DNA of 64,000 nucleotides from Littorina saxatilis (GCF_037325665.1 NC_090249.1:61573602-61637601), one strand, 5' to 3'. Shown: positions 9,636 to 22,149, counted from the first letter of the stretch. Notes: generated by a model not told the origin, from the letters alone. Translations and numbers: made by a program.

Positions 9636-12600
9636 ATGTCTGACTCAGATCCCGATATTTCGGACATTGATTCTGATACAGAGGTTAGTCGCTTATGTTA
9701 GATTTTAAGAATGAAAGAAAAAGCTGTTTCTGCTGCTTTGGGACCTCTAAACTTAGTTGACTGCCTTTCCAAAGCAGAAGACATGACAGTCTAGGTATGT
9801 TAGAGAAAAAATGAAAGGTAAATGAAATAAATGAAATGTAGTTTGTTGAAAAGATAATAAAAAGACCATTCCAATGGTATAAGTATGAACACTGTGAGTC
9901 AATTTGTTCAAAAGTTACGAATTTTTAATTGAATAAAATCCCGTCCTTTGTTTTACTAATTGGACATTAGAAAATTTGTGACCAGATTACATACATGCGC
10001 TGAACAACAAAAACCTGCCTAACTTTTTTATTTTCAAAGCTAGAAGAAAACCAAAGATATCTCTGGAATTGTTATGGCTAGAGCTATTGATTGAAATAAA
10101 AAAAAATGACAATTTTTTTTTTAGTTAATTAATTAATTAAATAAAAGGTGAATTAATTACCGTCGTTAACACAACCAAGCGACTGTAAACCTGCCTAACT
10201 TTTTTATTTTCAAAGCTAGAAGAAAACCAAAGCATACGGAATGTTAATAAAGTAAAATACATTAATTAGAAGTAGTATAAACGATTCTAGTCTAGATTTG
10301 ATGAAGATTCTCAGAAAAGCACTTGATCGGCCATTCCTGGCGCGATCTGAAAAACTGACCACATTGAAATGAGCAAATCTCCAAATTCTTACCACAAATT
10401 CAAAACCTAATCACTAAAATAGACTCAGAAATGATTATTCTACAAGCTGATTGCAGAATCAACATACCTGATATCCACGTTTGATGTCAAAATGGTGTTA
10501 GAAGAAGAACCAAAACTTTCAAACTAGCGTAGCTCAGCTATTACGCGTCGCGGGAAGTTGAAACTTGTATGTAAATGAAGGGAAAAACGTGAACTACGTC
10601 ACAGAAAACGCCGTCTTTCCGATAAACGAAAACGAGGCTAGAAAACAGCGAAAGAGAGAGAGTCGCTGAGCGCGCGAGAGCCGAGTCTGGGCACAAGTTT
10701 CGCGGAGCAGCACAGCTGCGCATTCGTGACGTCACTCACACATACCTACATGACATTTTTCGGAAAAATACCTCTGCGAATTTTCCTGCACATAATGCAT
10801 GTTGCATGCATGCACTATATCCAGTCAGCTGTATGGACGCTTTTCATGATTTCTGTTTGTATTTTAAACAAAGCATTTATATTGATCATGAAAAAATCGC
10901 AGTGTGCTTCTTCAAGTTCTTGTCACTCGGATGGGAAACCCTAGAAAGTAGGCGCACCAAGACCCAACTCACAATGCTCCACAAAATCATCAACAACCTG
11001 GTAGATATCCCCCCAGACCCCTACCTCACCCCTGGCACTGGCAGAACTCGATCCAACCACAACCTTAAACTTCGCCAAATTTCCGCCCGTACAAACTATT
11101 TTAAATACAGCTTCTTCCCGCGTACCATCCCCGTGTGGAATTCCCTCCCGGCAGCTGCTGCGAGGCTCCCTCTCTGGTATTTTTCAGAGGGGAGCTCTCC
11201 AAACTCTCATTCTAACTCCTCCCCACTCCTTATTTTGTTTCAAAGTTAGAGTAGGGTCTCAGTTATATTCAGTTCCTCCTTGATCGTTTTGTTTCGTTTG
11301 ACTACTTCCTTTATGCTTAAGTCTTTTCTATCCTCAGTTACTTTTGATTTTTTCTCCGTCTTTGTCCTCTTAAAGAGCGCTAGTCACTAAAAGTCAGCAA
11401 TTGACGATGTGACGAAAATATTCTGAAATTCTGAAAATTGTCTGAAACTACAGCCAAAGGGACTAACAAAATGGAAGAAGAGATTGATGAAGATCTATTG
11501 CGAACTTTTTACCAAAGAGAAAAGATAGAGATAAGGTTTTAGAAGAGGTGGAAGGAAGAGAGAGAGGAGACAGCCAGCTCATTAGTGATTAGGAAGGGAG
11601 CCTAAGGCACGATCAAAAGATCGTTACACTAGGCTATCTCAAAGTTAGGACAGTCAATAGTACTGGTCAAAAGATCAGATATAGGCCTCGCGGCCTTAGA
11701 CATCTGCAAATTTATCTTATCTTATCTTATCTAGAATATTAGATAACTCGATCATGTATTATGTATTGTTTCATCTGTTTTCAGCTTCAGCGAGCGTTCA
11801 GTGAGGGGAGACTAAAAGTTGGCCTGAACAGACTGAAAGATGCCGTCCCAGAGCCCAAGAAAGCACCTATCAATAATGTGGTGGGTGGTGATCTCCCTTC
11901 TTGGGATGGGGTAAACGCCTGTTCATGCAATGCGTTGTATGTAACTTGTAAGGCAGTTGAAGCAACGATGGCCAAATCTCAACAAATACTGCCAGCCGGG
12001 CAAGTAGTTTCAAGAAAGTCACTAGCCTGCCAGAAATTTCACAAGCATGGTACATGCCACACAAACACACAAGGTTTACAAATCAGAGCAGTGTGTCTGA
12101 GATGAGCCATGCCCCAGAGAACAGGGGGGGGGGGGGGGGGGCAGTGTTGTTGCCAGCCTTAGTGGACAATTGGTCATTTGGACCTGCCTAAAAAAACAAC
12201 AATAGGTCCAAATGTCCTGGCTTAAAAAAAACAATAGGTCCAAATTGTACCGCCATACCTTTGATACATGTATGCAATGCAAAATAACTTACAGTCCGGA
12301 GTTAAATCTATCTTTTTACGCAAAAATGACAATAAAGCCATTGAACAATGATAACACTTTATTATCTGATTCCTGGCTTAACTACCCTTTCCAATACAGT
12401 GCCCGGTGTGCGAATGTAGGGATCCTGCCTGATCTTCGCATTACCATGCCGTAGTATTATATTGATGAACTTTCCGCTGTTTGCGCCGTTTTCGGTAAAT
12501 AGGTACACCGGCTGGATCGGGTATTTCCGTAAACGCAGCCTCGAGTGTCAATGACGACAAACACGGACTCGGCACCGAGTGCATTTTCACTCGTAGCGAA

Positions 12601-15600
12601 CATGAGCATTTCGATCGGGGTTTGTTTTCCGACTTTGCAACTCCCATTCCATTCATTGCAGACCTTGTACGAATATGTATCGGTCAGTTGACCACTAAAA
12701 CGTAAAAACTATCAGTCCATCGACCGGACAAGGCTAGGTCCAATGCATCAAATCAGAAAGGAATGCGTCCGAGGCCGGAGGGGGGGTTATACTAGAGTTT
12801 TGTTGTTGTTACCTGCAGATTTATTGTAGAATTAGACACACAAAAATATCATCAGTGAGTTGTTTGATGTAAATTTGTTGCCTTGAATTGATAAAATAGT
12901 GTTGGTTACAGACAAAAGTGCATGAGCTTTGGGAGATCTGTATTTGTTGTGTGCATGTTAGTATATGAATGCAGCAGAAGCTAAGAAAAAAGAATGAGGT
13001 TATGTGAAAACAAATTTGTGCAAAAAACACGAGTGTACATGGGAGTTTCACTCCATGAACATAGCAGAAGAAAAAAGAATGAGGTCAAATCAAAATTTTT
13101 ATTTAAAAAAACCAAGAATGGTATGTTGTTCGAACGTTTCATTATTGACAAAACGCTACGTTCACAGTTATATCGACCAAGCGTTTTTTTAAGTGCACAG
13201 ACAAACACTAATCAGACAACACGTATCTGACAAAATGTTCAGCTGCTTGCAGGGTAGACACAAGCGAGGCAATCAATTGGATTTTTATTCTGAATTTTGG
13301 AACGTTGGCAGTCTATTTGTTTTTGAATGAGGTAAAAGCTAAGAGGGGTGTGTGTTGATTGCAGGCGGGCATGCAGCAGAAGCTGAAAGAGATGCAGACA
13401 GACCTAGCGTGGATCGAGCGACTTGATGTCAGCGTGGAACCGACGGCCAGACTGGAGACAGAGGACGACGTCAATGACGACTTTAAGAGGGAGCTCATCT
13501 TGTAAGTCAGGCAGGCTGGGAGATTCTTAATTTAACGTTTGCTTTATAACCGTTTTTCTGCTAACGTTAATTTAACGTTTAATGCTAACCGTAAACCAAA
13601 ATCTAACCATGCAAACGTTAAATTAACGTTAGCATGCTATCAGGGTGTGTCGTTTACTTTGAACTATTGCATGATTTTAGCTACCACCAGGCCCAGGATG
13701 CGGTGCGGGTGGCCATTCCGCGCCTGCACAAACTAGGAGTGGTCACCAAGCGACCCGAAGACTACTTTGCAGAAATGGCAAAACCAGACTATCACATGAA
13801 GAAGGTGGGTGTTTTGTATTACAGGGAAGTTGTAGGCAGGTAGCTTTTAAGTTGTGTGCTGCTGAAAGTTTAGCGAGAGGGGATGTGGTTGGGAATGATG
13901 TACAGTGGATTTAGGTATTGTGCTTTAATCCTTTGCCTCCTGCACGGAATCATGGTGTTTCCTAGACAGTTCCCATGAGATTTAGCTGAACAATACCAAA
14001 AAAAAGCAAACCTTGCTCTCATCTGCCCAGATCATGCAGTCTCTTGACACGAAAGGGGGAACGAAATTTTGCATATCATTAATGCAGCTGTTACGGGATC
14101 TGTATATAGATTATCTAGCGAGGCAATATTGGGCAGCATTGGGTTTTGCCACCTGTCCTAAGCTTGTTCTCCAATCTTGATAAAAAAAATTAACGTAGAC
14201 CAAGAGACGATGTACACAAAGAACAAAGGACACATGATGTGTTTATGTGTTCGGTGATGAAAAAAAAATTCCATCTCACACGGCATTAAGTCTCAGGAAA
14301 CACGAATACACGCATGCAGGAAAAAAAAAATATGGGTAGCGCCGTATGTATGGCAGCTCGCTTTCCCCGGGGAGAAAGCAGCCCGAATTTCCATGAGGGT
14401 AACCTCACTGGACTGTAAATCTTATCCAATCCTATCCAATCCAATCCAATCCGATGGTGGGTTATCTCAAAGCCATGCTTGCATTGTTGTGTTGAAAGCC
14501 CATATCTTGATTTGCAGATCAGAGAGAAGCTCATGGAAAAGAAAACCAGTATGGAAAGATCTGAGGCAGCCAAAAAATTGAGAGCAGCCAAGAAATTTGG
14601 CAAAAAGGTAAGCCTATTTCTGCGCATGCCTGAATACTTCTGTTTTTAACAATGTTACTGCTCATTCAGAAAGCTTCCTTCAAAATCTTGTACTCATGGT
14701 TGAACGTTACGTTGTTTAGATTGTAATCTTAATGCTAAGATATTTTTGTGTTCTCCTTTGAGTGTTTTACTTTTGTAATGATAGATCACCTTGCTTGTAT
14801 TGTTTAGAATATTATTATTTTAATGTTAATAAAGAATAATTGCTTCTGCACATTACATCAGGTCTCTTTCTTCAAAAACAAGCAACATCTAATCATGACT
14901 TGTACCAGTTGAGTTCAACCCAAGTACAGTGTATTAATATTTTAGGTTTATTTGTACGCATCTTGTGTTGTCACAGTACAAGTTTTTAAATGTGGATGCA
15001 AAATGAACCAAAGGTCTTTCTTTTCATCCCTTTTTGTGTGTGTGATGAAGTGAGTGTTGTATTGCCATGCGTGATGAAGTGAGTGTTGTATTGCCATGCC
15101 TGATGAAGTGAGTGTTGTATTGCCATGCGTGCAGGTTCAACAAGAAGTGACTCTGGCCAGACAGCAGCAGAAGAGGGAACTCTCTGAAGCCGTCAAGAAA
15201 TACAGAAAGGGTGAATGTCCTTCGTGTAGGCAGCAGTAGATTTACAATGGTTAGCGTAGAGATGTTTGTGTGTCAAATAGTGTTGTGGTAGAAGAAGTAC
15301 AGTTCATGTGTCAAATAGTGTTGTGGTAGAAGTACAGTTTGTGTGTCAAATAGTGTTGTGGTAGAGGAAGTACAGTTTGTGTGTCAAATAGTGTTGTGGT
15401 AGAGGAAGTACAGTTTGTGTGTCAAATAGTGTTGTGGTAGAGGAAGTACAGTTTGTGTGTCAAATAGTGTTGTGGTAGAGGAAGTACAGTTTGTGTGTCA
15501 AAAAGTGTTGTGGTGGAAGAAGTACAGTTTGTGTGTCAAATAGTGTTGTGGTAGAAGAAGTACAGTTTGTGTGTCAAATAGTGTTGTGGTAGAAGAAGTA

Positions 15601-18600
15601 CAGTTTGTGTGTCAAATAGTGTTGTGGTAGAGGAAGTACAGTTTGTGTGTCAAATAGTGTTGTGGTAGAAGAAGTACAGTTTGTGTGTCAAATAGTGTTG
15701 TGGTAGAAGAAGTACAGTTTGTGTGTCAAATAGTGTTGTGGTAGAAGAAGTACAGTTTGTGTGTCAAATAGTGTTGTGGTAGAAGAAGTACAGTTTGTGT
15801 GTCAAATAGTGTTGTGGTAGAAGTACAGTTCATGTGTCAAATAGTGTTGTGGTAGAAGAAGTACAGTTTGTGTGTCAAATAGTGTTGTGGTAGAGGAAGT
15901 ACAGTTTGTGTGTCAAATAGTGTTGTGGTAGAAGAAGTACAGTTTGTGTGTCAAATAGTGTTGTAGTAGAGGAAGTACAGTTTGTGTGTCAAATAGTGTT
16001 GTGGTGGAAGAAGTACAGTTTGTGTGTCAAATAGTGTTGTGGTAGAAGAAGTACAGTTTGTGTGTCAAATAGTGTTGTGGTAGAAGTACAGTTCATGTGT
16101 CAAATAGTGTTGTGGTAGAAGAAGTACAGTTTGTGTGTCAAATAGTGTTGTGGTAGAAGTACAGTTTGTGTGTCAAATAGTGTTGTGGTAGAAGAAGTAC
16201 AGTTTGTGTGTCAAATAGTGTTGTGGTAGAGGAAGTACAGTTTGTGTGTCAAATAGTGTTGTGGTAGAAGAAGTACAGTTTGTGTCAAATAGTGTTGTGG
16301 TAGAGGAAGTAGAGTTTGTGTGTCAAATAGTGTTGTGGTAGAGGAAGTACAGTTTGTGTGTCAAATAGTGTTGTGGTAGAAGTACAGTTTGTGTGTCAAA
16401 TAGTGTTGTGGTAGAAGAAGTACAGTTTGTGTGTCAAATAGTGTGGTAGAGGAAGTACAGTTTGTGTGTCAAATAGTGTTGTGGTAGAGGAAGTACAGTT
16501 TGTGTGTCAAATAGTGTTGTGGTAGAAGTACAGTTTGTGTGTCAAATAGTGTTGTGGTAGAAGTACAGTTTGTGTGTCAAATAGTGTTGTGGTAGAAGTA
16601 CAGTTTGTGTGTCAAATAGTGTTGTGGTAGAAGTACAGTTTGTGTGTCAAATAGTGTTGTGGTAAAAGAAGTACAGTTCATGTGTCAAATAGTGTTGTGG
16701 TAGAGGAAGTACAGTTCATGTGTCAAATAGTGTTGTGGTAGAAGAAGTACAGTTTGTGTGTCAAATAGTGTTGTGGTAGAAGTACAGTTTGTGTGTCAAA
16801 TAGTGTTGTGGTAGAAGAAGTACAGTTTGTGTGTCAAATAGTGTTGTGGTAGAAGAAGTACAGTTCATGTGTCAAATAGTGTTGTGGTAGAGGAAGTACA
16901 GTTTGTGTGTCAAATAGTGTTGTGGTAGAGGAAGTACAGTTTGTGTGTCAAATAGTGTTGTGGTAGAAGAAGTACAGTTTGTGTGTCAAATAGTGTTGTG
17001 GTAGAGGAAGTACAGTTTGTGTGTCAAATAGTGTTGTGGTAGAAGAAGTACAGTTTGTGTGTCAAATAGTGTTGTGGTAGAGGAAGTACAATTTGTGTGT
17101 CAAATAGTGTTGTGGTAGAGGAAGTACAGTTCATGTGTCAAATAGTGTTGTGGTAGAGGAAGTACAGTTTGTGTGTCAAATAGTGTTGTGGTAGAAGAAG
17201 TACAGTTTGTGTGTCAAATAGTGTTGTGGTAGAAGAAGTACAGTTTGTGTGTCAAATAGTGTTGTGGTAGAGGAAGTAGAGTTTGTGTGTCAAATAGTGT
17301 TGTGGTAGAGGAAGTACAGTTTGTGTGTCAAATAGTGTTGTGGTAGAAGTAGTACAGTTTGTGTGTCAAATAGTGTTGTGGTAGAAGTAGTACAGTTTGT
17401 GTGTCAAATAGTGTTGTGGTAGAGGAAGTACAGTTTGTGTGTGTGTACAGTGGTACCCCCAGCCCTGGGAAAACAGGTGATAAAAGGGAGGAAGTCTTGA
17501 AATGGAGGTCAATTTACAGAGGCTATGAGGCACACACATAATCGGAGAGAGGGCAAGGCCTCAAGATGTTGGGGGGGGGGGGGGGGGGGGGTGGGTGTAA
17601 ATTGAGGGGTTGCAGAGGGGGGTTCCACAATATGAGTACAAATCTAATGATATCCCGTTTCAATCTGATCTGATATTGTATTGATTCCAAGTGTTCTGTC
17701 ACCATATTTAGCAAGTTCATACAAGTTGCTTCATTGCATATTGTTCTTTATAAACTTGCAACGCTTTTTTTTTCCTTATTGAAGTTATTCTTCCTCTTCT
17801 GTGTCGCTAAAAGAAAGATGCCTAAATCTGTGTTTACATCTGATTTGTTTTCTTGCTCAGTTTCTGTCTTTCTTTCCCTTTGATCGCACTTCACTTCATT
17901 GTTGATTTGTCTGATTTTCAGGTAAAGCAAACAACCTTGATGAAATTCTTGATGGGTCTGCCAAAAAAAAGTAAGTATGAATCAATAAAGAATGTATTGA
18001 GTTAGCTGGAATATTATGTTTTGTTAAGTCTTTGTTGGTATCTTTATTGTGCGCATGCATTCCCACTGTGGTGTTCAGACACCCAGGATTGTCTGCACCG
18101 AGCTGACTCAACTTGTTTCCCGGTGTTGTGTTTTCAGTCAACATGCATTCACACTGTGGTGTTCAGACACCCAGGATTGTCTGCACCGAGCTGACTCAAC
18201 TTGTTTCCCGGTGTTGTGTTGTTTTCAGTCAACATGCATTCACACTGTGGTGTTCAGACACCCAGGATTGTCTGCACCGAGCTGACTCAACTTGTTTCCT
18301 GGTGTTGTGTTTTCAGTCAACATGCATTCACACTGTGGTGTTCAGACACCCAGGATTGTCTGCACCGAGCTGACTCAACTTGTTTCCTGGTGTTGTGTTT
18401 TCAGTCAACATGTGTGCACACAGGGGTTTTCAGACACCCAGGATTGTCTGCACCGAGTTGACTCAACTTGTTTCCTGGTGTTGTGTTTTCAGTCAACATG
18501 TGTGCACACATGGGTTTTCAGACACCCAGGATTGTCTGCACAAACTTGACTCGGCGTTGTGTTTTGTTGATAATTGTGAATGCCTGCTGATATTTTTCCC

Positions 18601-19010
18601 TGGCGTTGTGTTTTGTTGATAATTGTGAATGCTTGCTGATATTGTTCCCTGGCGTTGTGTTTTTTGATAATTGTGAATGCTTGCTGATACTGTTCCCTGG
18701 CGTTGTGTTTTGTTGATAATTGTGAATGCTTGCTGATACTGTTCCCTGGCATTGTGTTTTGTTGATAATTGTGAATGCCTGCTGATACTGTTCCCTGGCA
18801 TTGTGTTTTGTTGATTATTGTTAATGCGTGCTAAACTTGTTCCCTGGCGTTGTGTTTTCAGTCAGCAGCCCAACAAGAAGCGGCAGCACAAGGACCGTAA
18901 GTACGGGTTTGGCGGTCAGAAGAAGCGAGGCAAGCGTAACACCAAGGAGTCGGTGGACCAGGGCTGGAGCAAGGCCAAACCCAGCGCGGCCAGGTCTAAG
19001 GTATGGGGAG

Positions 19011-19049
<39 letters not shown>

Positions 19050-21425
19050 ACACTTGTTTTGGTGGACTTTCTTAAAGGGATACTATTGATCCGACCGGGG
19101 GGGGGGGGGGGGGGGGGGGGTGTTGTTTCTGGCGAATTTGAAGAATCATGAGAATCCACTGTACCTTAATCTAGACGTACAGGATTTACTCGAAAGTGCA
19201 CCACATGTTGAGTAATTCATGAAATCAAAGTGAGCAAAAACATGTTAGAGCGCTATTTGAAGTGTTTCTCCCCGGTGCTGAAAAGAAAAAGTAGTCCAGT
19301 GTGTCGCCTAGCGTTGGCGTTTGTATCCGCGGCCTAGTAACCAGTATCGCATGCACAAACAAGGGAAGTGACTCGGTGGAAGTAACCCAATAAAAAGTGC
19401 TCTTTCTTTGCCAATGTTATGACAGTTAACAGATGAATTCCGAAAATAAATGTGTTGGACAAGAGTGAATAGCCTTGCTTTTAGTGAGATCAGCAAGACA
19501 CAGTCAATAGGGAGGGGTGTGTCAAACACATGGACAAGAGTGAATAGCCTTGCTTTTAGTGAGATCAGCAAGACACAGTCAATAGGGAGGGGTGTGTCAA
19601 ACACATGGACAAGAGTGAATAGCCTTGCTTTTAGTGAGATCAGCAAGACACAGTCAATAGGGAGGGGTGTGTCAAACACATGGACAAGAGTGAATAGCCT
19701 TGCTTTTAGTGAGATCAGCAAGACACAGTCAATAGGGAGGGGTGTGTCAAACACATGGACAAGAGTGAATAGCCTTGCTTTTAGTGAGATCAGCAAGACA
19801 CCGTCAATAGGGAGGGGTGTGTCAAACACATGGACAAGAGTGAATAGCCTTGCTTTTAGTGAGATCAGCAAGACACAGTCAATAGGGAGGGGTGTGTCAA
19901 ACACATGGACAAGAGTGAATAGCCTTGCTTTTAGTGAGATCAGCAAGACACAGTCAATAGGGAGGGGTGTGTCAAACACATGGACAAGAGTGAATAGCCT
20001 TGCTTTTAGTGAGATCAGCAAGACACCGTCAATAGGGAGGGGTGTGTCAAACACATGGACAAGAGTGAATAGCCTTGCTTTTAGTGAGATCAGCAAGACA
20101 CAGTCAATAGGGAGGGGTGTGTCAAACACATGGACAAGAGTGAATAGCCTTGCTTTTAGTGAGATCAGCAAGACACAGTCAATAGGGAGCGGTGTGTCAA
20201 ACACATGGACAAGGAGCCTTGCTTTTAGTGAGATCAGCAAGACACAGTCAATAGGGAGGGGTGTGTCAAACACATGGACAAGGAGCGTTGCTTTTAGTGA
20301 GATCAGCAAGACACGGTCAATAGGGAGGGGTGTGTCAAACACATGGACAAGGAGCGTTGCTTTTAGTGAGATCAGCAAGACACAGTCAATAGGGAGGGGT
20401 GTGTCAAACACATGGACAAGGAGCGTTGCTTTTAGTGAGATCAGCAAGACACAGTCAATAGGGAGGGGTGTGTCAAACACATGGACAAGGAGCTGGTGTG
20501 GATTATTGATCTAAGTGAGTAAAGGTATTCACTCTTTGACAACCCATACAACCCCAAGTTATGTCAGAACATCGTCTATTGAACATCGTCTATTGAACAT
20601 CGTCTATTGAGCTTTCAAGACTCTTGCTTTTTTCAAAGTGATGGCTGTCCTCCTAGGCGGTAGCATTATTTGTAACACAGAATCTGTTGGTACAGTATAA
20701 CTTTGGGAGCGATATGAGGGTATTTTTTCTTATATATAATATCTTTAACTATTGAGCAATTCTAGCATACAAGCCGTTAGAATAATTGCAGGTAATTTGC
20801 AGGTGGCTAAGTTGTTTTGTAAGCTGAAAAAGAAAAAAAAATTATTTTGAATTTGCTCTGACACTGTTTTTTTGTGGCCAAACACACATGTTTTGTATCC
20901 TGTGTTAAAGTTGTAAGAAAATGTTTAACAGACGAGTTCCGGAAATAACTCTTGTCAGGTTTTTATGGACTGTGAAACTGAAAGAGTGATTACTCTAGCT
21001 TATACTATATAGCGAGGCAAGCTTTCTACACATGCTCCTTGTCTATATGTTCTGAGAGTGTGTTTTTATGTGATGTTATTTCGTACACGAGCCAAAAGAA
21101 AAATTTCAGTTTGTTGCATTCAGACAATAATGTTTTATTGAATTGAACTGAAGTGAATTTCACACCCCTTGCTAGTGACTGATCTATGTCACGTGGGAAA
21201 GTTTGACTTGTTAAATGCAAAAGTATTCACTCTTTCACTACCCATACAAAAGCGACAGTTATTTCTGAACATGGTCTATTGCTGTCATGGAAATGAGTCC
21301 TTGTATAGTTCAAGTTCACCTTGAAGAATGTGTGTCAGAAACAAGTTCTTGTTTTCCAGGGCAAGCAGAAGTCAGCACGACCAGGCAAGACCAAGAGAAC
21401 ACAAATGAAAAACAGAAAGAAATAA
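9636..21425 (+). CDS. EBNA1BP2: EBNA1BP2 / rRNA-processing protein EBP2, nine exons
   Basis: EBP2 is a nucleolar factor for 60S subunit biogenesis (27S pre-rRNA processing). Coding exons: 9636-9683, 11785-11880, 13365-13501, 13681-13804, 14518-14607, 15135-15210, 17922-17970, 18862-19000 and 21360-21425. All have GT-AG borders and compatible phases, giving 274 residues against about 306 in human. The N-terminus is acidic (MSDSDPDISDIDSDTE). Family landmarks follow: LQRAFSEGRLKVGLN, DLAWIERLDV, DDFKRELIF-YHQAQ, then VTKRPEDYFAEMAK, a coiled-coil basic core (exons 5-6), KYGFGGQKKRGKRNTKES and a Lys/Arg-rich end with KTKRTQMKNRKK. Several introns are swollen by minisatellites, and exons 6 and 8 have acceptors embedded in tandem repeats. 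It converges on CFAP144. Confidence 0.97.
10009..10233. repeat. Two-copy direct repeat in EBNA1BP2 intron 1
   Basis: A roughly 45-bp block beginning AACCTGCCTAACTTTTTTAT occurs at about 10012 and again at about 10190, separated by AT-rich sequence with a (TTAA)n tract at 10125-10140. Confidence 0.7.
10530..11750 (+). pseudogene. Non-LTR retrotransposon 3' fragment with (TCTTA)n tail
   Basis: At 10935-11180 a frame encodes the C-terminal part of a non-LTR reverse-transcriptase ORF: LESRRTKTQLTMLHKIINN, then LRQISARTNYFKYSFFPRT and IPVWNSLPAAAA. The FFPRTIPVWNSLP motif is typical of the extreme C-terminus of CR1/Jockey-group ORF2. A long 3' untranslated part follows and ends in tandem TCTTA (11710-11730). 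The reverse transcriptase core is missing, so this is a 5'-truncated copy in intron 1 of EBNA1BP2. The GC-rich stretch at 10530-10740, with a perfect CRE TGACGTCA (10727-10734), may or may not belong to it. Confidence 0.7.
12110..12800. other. Gene-free part of EBNA1BP2 intron 2 with dispersed-repeat fragments
   Basis: A G-run (12124-12141) is followed by AATAGGTCCAAATGTCC and AATAGGTCCAAATTGTACC direct repeats (about 12201 and 12232). The frames here look unlike protein. The region probably holds fragments of unidentified interspersed repeats. Confidence 0.35.
15045..15134. repeat. Three 29-bp units running up to the EBNA1BP2 exon 6 acceptor
   Basis: GTGATGAAGTGAGTGTTGTA recurs three times with TTGCCATGC between copies. 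The last unit is directly joined to GTGCAG, the acceptor of exon 6. The 3' end of intron 5 is therefore itself tandemly repeated. A GTGAGT, a perfect donor-like hexamer, is present in each unit. Confidence 0.8.
15255..17440. repeat. 35/38-bp minisatellite, about 58 units, in EBNA1BP2 intron 6
   Basis: The unit carries GTGTGTCAAATAGTGTTGTG followed by GTAGAAGAAGTACAGTTT. Two length classes alternate: a 3-bp deletion (AGAAGAAG to AGAAG) gives the shorter. A GAAGAAG/GAGGAAG polymorphism and a TTTGTG/TTCATG polymorphism mark subfamilies. The array fills most of the intron between exons 6 and 7. Confidence 0.95.
17448..17632. mobile_element. Degraded TGGWACCCCC-type TIR element
   Basis: CAGTGGTACCCCC at 17448 and GGGGGGTTCCACAATATG at 17617-17634 form imperfect inverted ends. 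The interior carries AGGGAGGAAGTCTTGAAATG, matching the family member at 53580-53669. A long G-run lies at 17571-17590. Confidence 0.55.
18050..18560. repeat. 88-bp minisatellite carrying acceptor-like sequence, about 6 units
   Basis: Each unit contains TGTTGTGTTTTCAG followed by TCAACATG and a GACACCCAGGATTGTCTGCA block. TTTTCAGTCAACAT occurs five times (near 18131, 18223, 18311, 18399 and 18487). The true acceptor of EBNA1BP2 exon 8 (18861) lies in the same context: TTGTTCCCTGGCGTTGTG then TTTTCAG|TCAGC. Confidence 0.9.
18561..18840. repeat. 49-bp minisatellite abutting the EBNA1BP2 exon 8 acceptor
   Basis: Five or so units of CCCTGGCGTTGTGTTTTG plus TTGATAATTGTGAATGC lead into the real polypyrimidine tract of exon 8. 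This array and the 88-bp array share the CCTGGCGTTGTGTTTT core. Confidence 0.85.
19018..19120. repeat. (GT)n microsatellite and G-run after EBNA1BP2 exon 8
   Basis: A (GT)n tract starts about 15 bases past the exon 8 donor. A run of about 22 G residues follows at 19099-19120. Both are low-complexity. Confidence 0.8.
19453..20500. repeat. 75/69-bp minisatellite, 14 units, in EBNA1BP2 intron 8
   Basis: Units begin CATGGACAAGAGTGAATAGC and include GCTTTTAGTGAGATCAGC and GGGAGGGGTGTGTCAAACA. The first ten units are 75 bp and nearly identical. The last four lack 6 bp (69 bp). Both lengths are multiples of three, which leaves both strands open for over 1 kb by chance. Nothing supports translation. 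Confidence 0.95.
20561..21010. other. Gene-free part of EBNA1BP2 intron 8
   Basis: A 15-bp triplet repeat of GAACATCGTCTATT is present at 20566-20612. No further coding or repeat signal was found before exon 9. Confidence 0.4.
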
Positions 21426-21426
21426 G

Positions 21427-21720
<294 letters not shown>

Positions 21721-21798
21721 TGCTTGTACATTACGTCAGTGAACCCTGTCTGAGGGTTTGCTTGACGGGAAGAGGGGGATATGTTCATGAAGATGTAA

Positions 21799-21804
21799 AA
21801 TAAA
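21799..21804 (+). promoter_or_regulatory. Candidate EBNA1BP2 poly(A) signal AATAAA
   Basis: This is the first AATAAA after the stop codon that lies beyond the GA repeat. It is followed by a T/G-rich stretch (TGTTCTGTTGAAAGATGTGTG, in two parts: TGTTCTGTTG and GATGTGTGTC), as expected for cleavage. Confidence 0.6.
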
Positions 21805-22013
21805 CCTGTGCATGAACATTTCATGGCGTCATGTTCTGTTGAAAGATGTGTGTCTGCATGTAGAGGAAAAGCTGGCAGCTGCAGAGTTCGTTACTTGGCA
21901 TCAACTCTTGGAAGAAACCATGGAAACAGTGGCAATATTTAGCCGTACAGGTGCTAATAAATCATATAAGATAGAAAACATTACACACAACACTTCAATT
22001 CCTTTTTGTTGTC

Positions 22014-22019
22014 TTTATT
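22014..22019 (-). promoter_or_regulatory. Candidate CFAP144 poly(A) signal AATAAA (minus strand)
   Basis: Minus-strand AATAAA followed about 20 nt later by GTGTTGTGTGTAATG, a GU-rich downstream element. If used, the CFAP144 3' UTR is about 1.7 kb and includes the 31-bp minisatellite. The transcript end would lie about 200 bp from that of EBNA1BP2. Confidence 0.5.
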
Positions 22020-22149
22020 CAAAATAAAGTAAAATAAATGGCATCATGCTTCACATTCAAACATTGTCAATGATCTATATGAAAAAGACAAACACGACAG
22101 ACATGACGAATACATAATGTTATGACAAACAATATTGCTGGAGTGAGAT

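Noticed and set aside
19308-20514. Long open frames on both strands (390 and 354 codons)
   Set aside because: They come from a 75/69-bp minisatellite whose unit is a multiple of three. Openness on both strands and location in EBNA1BP2 intron 8 argue against a gene.
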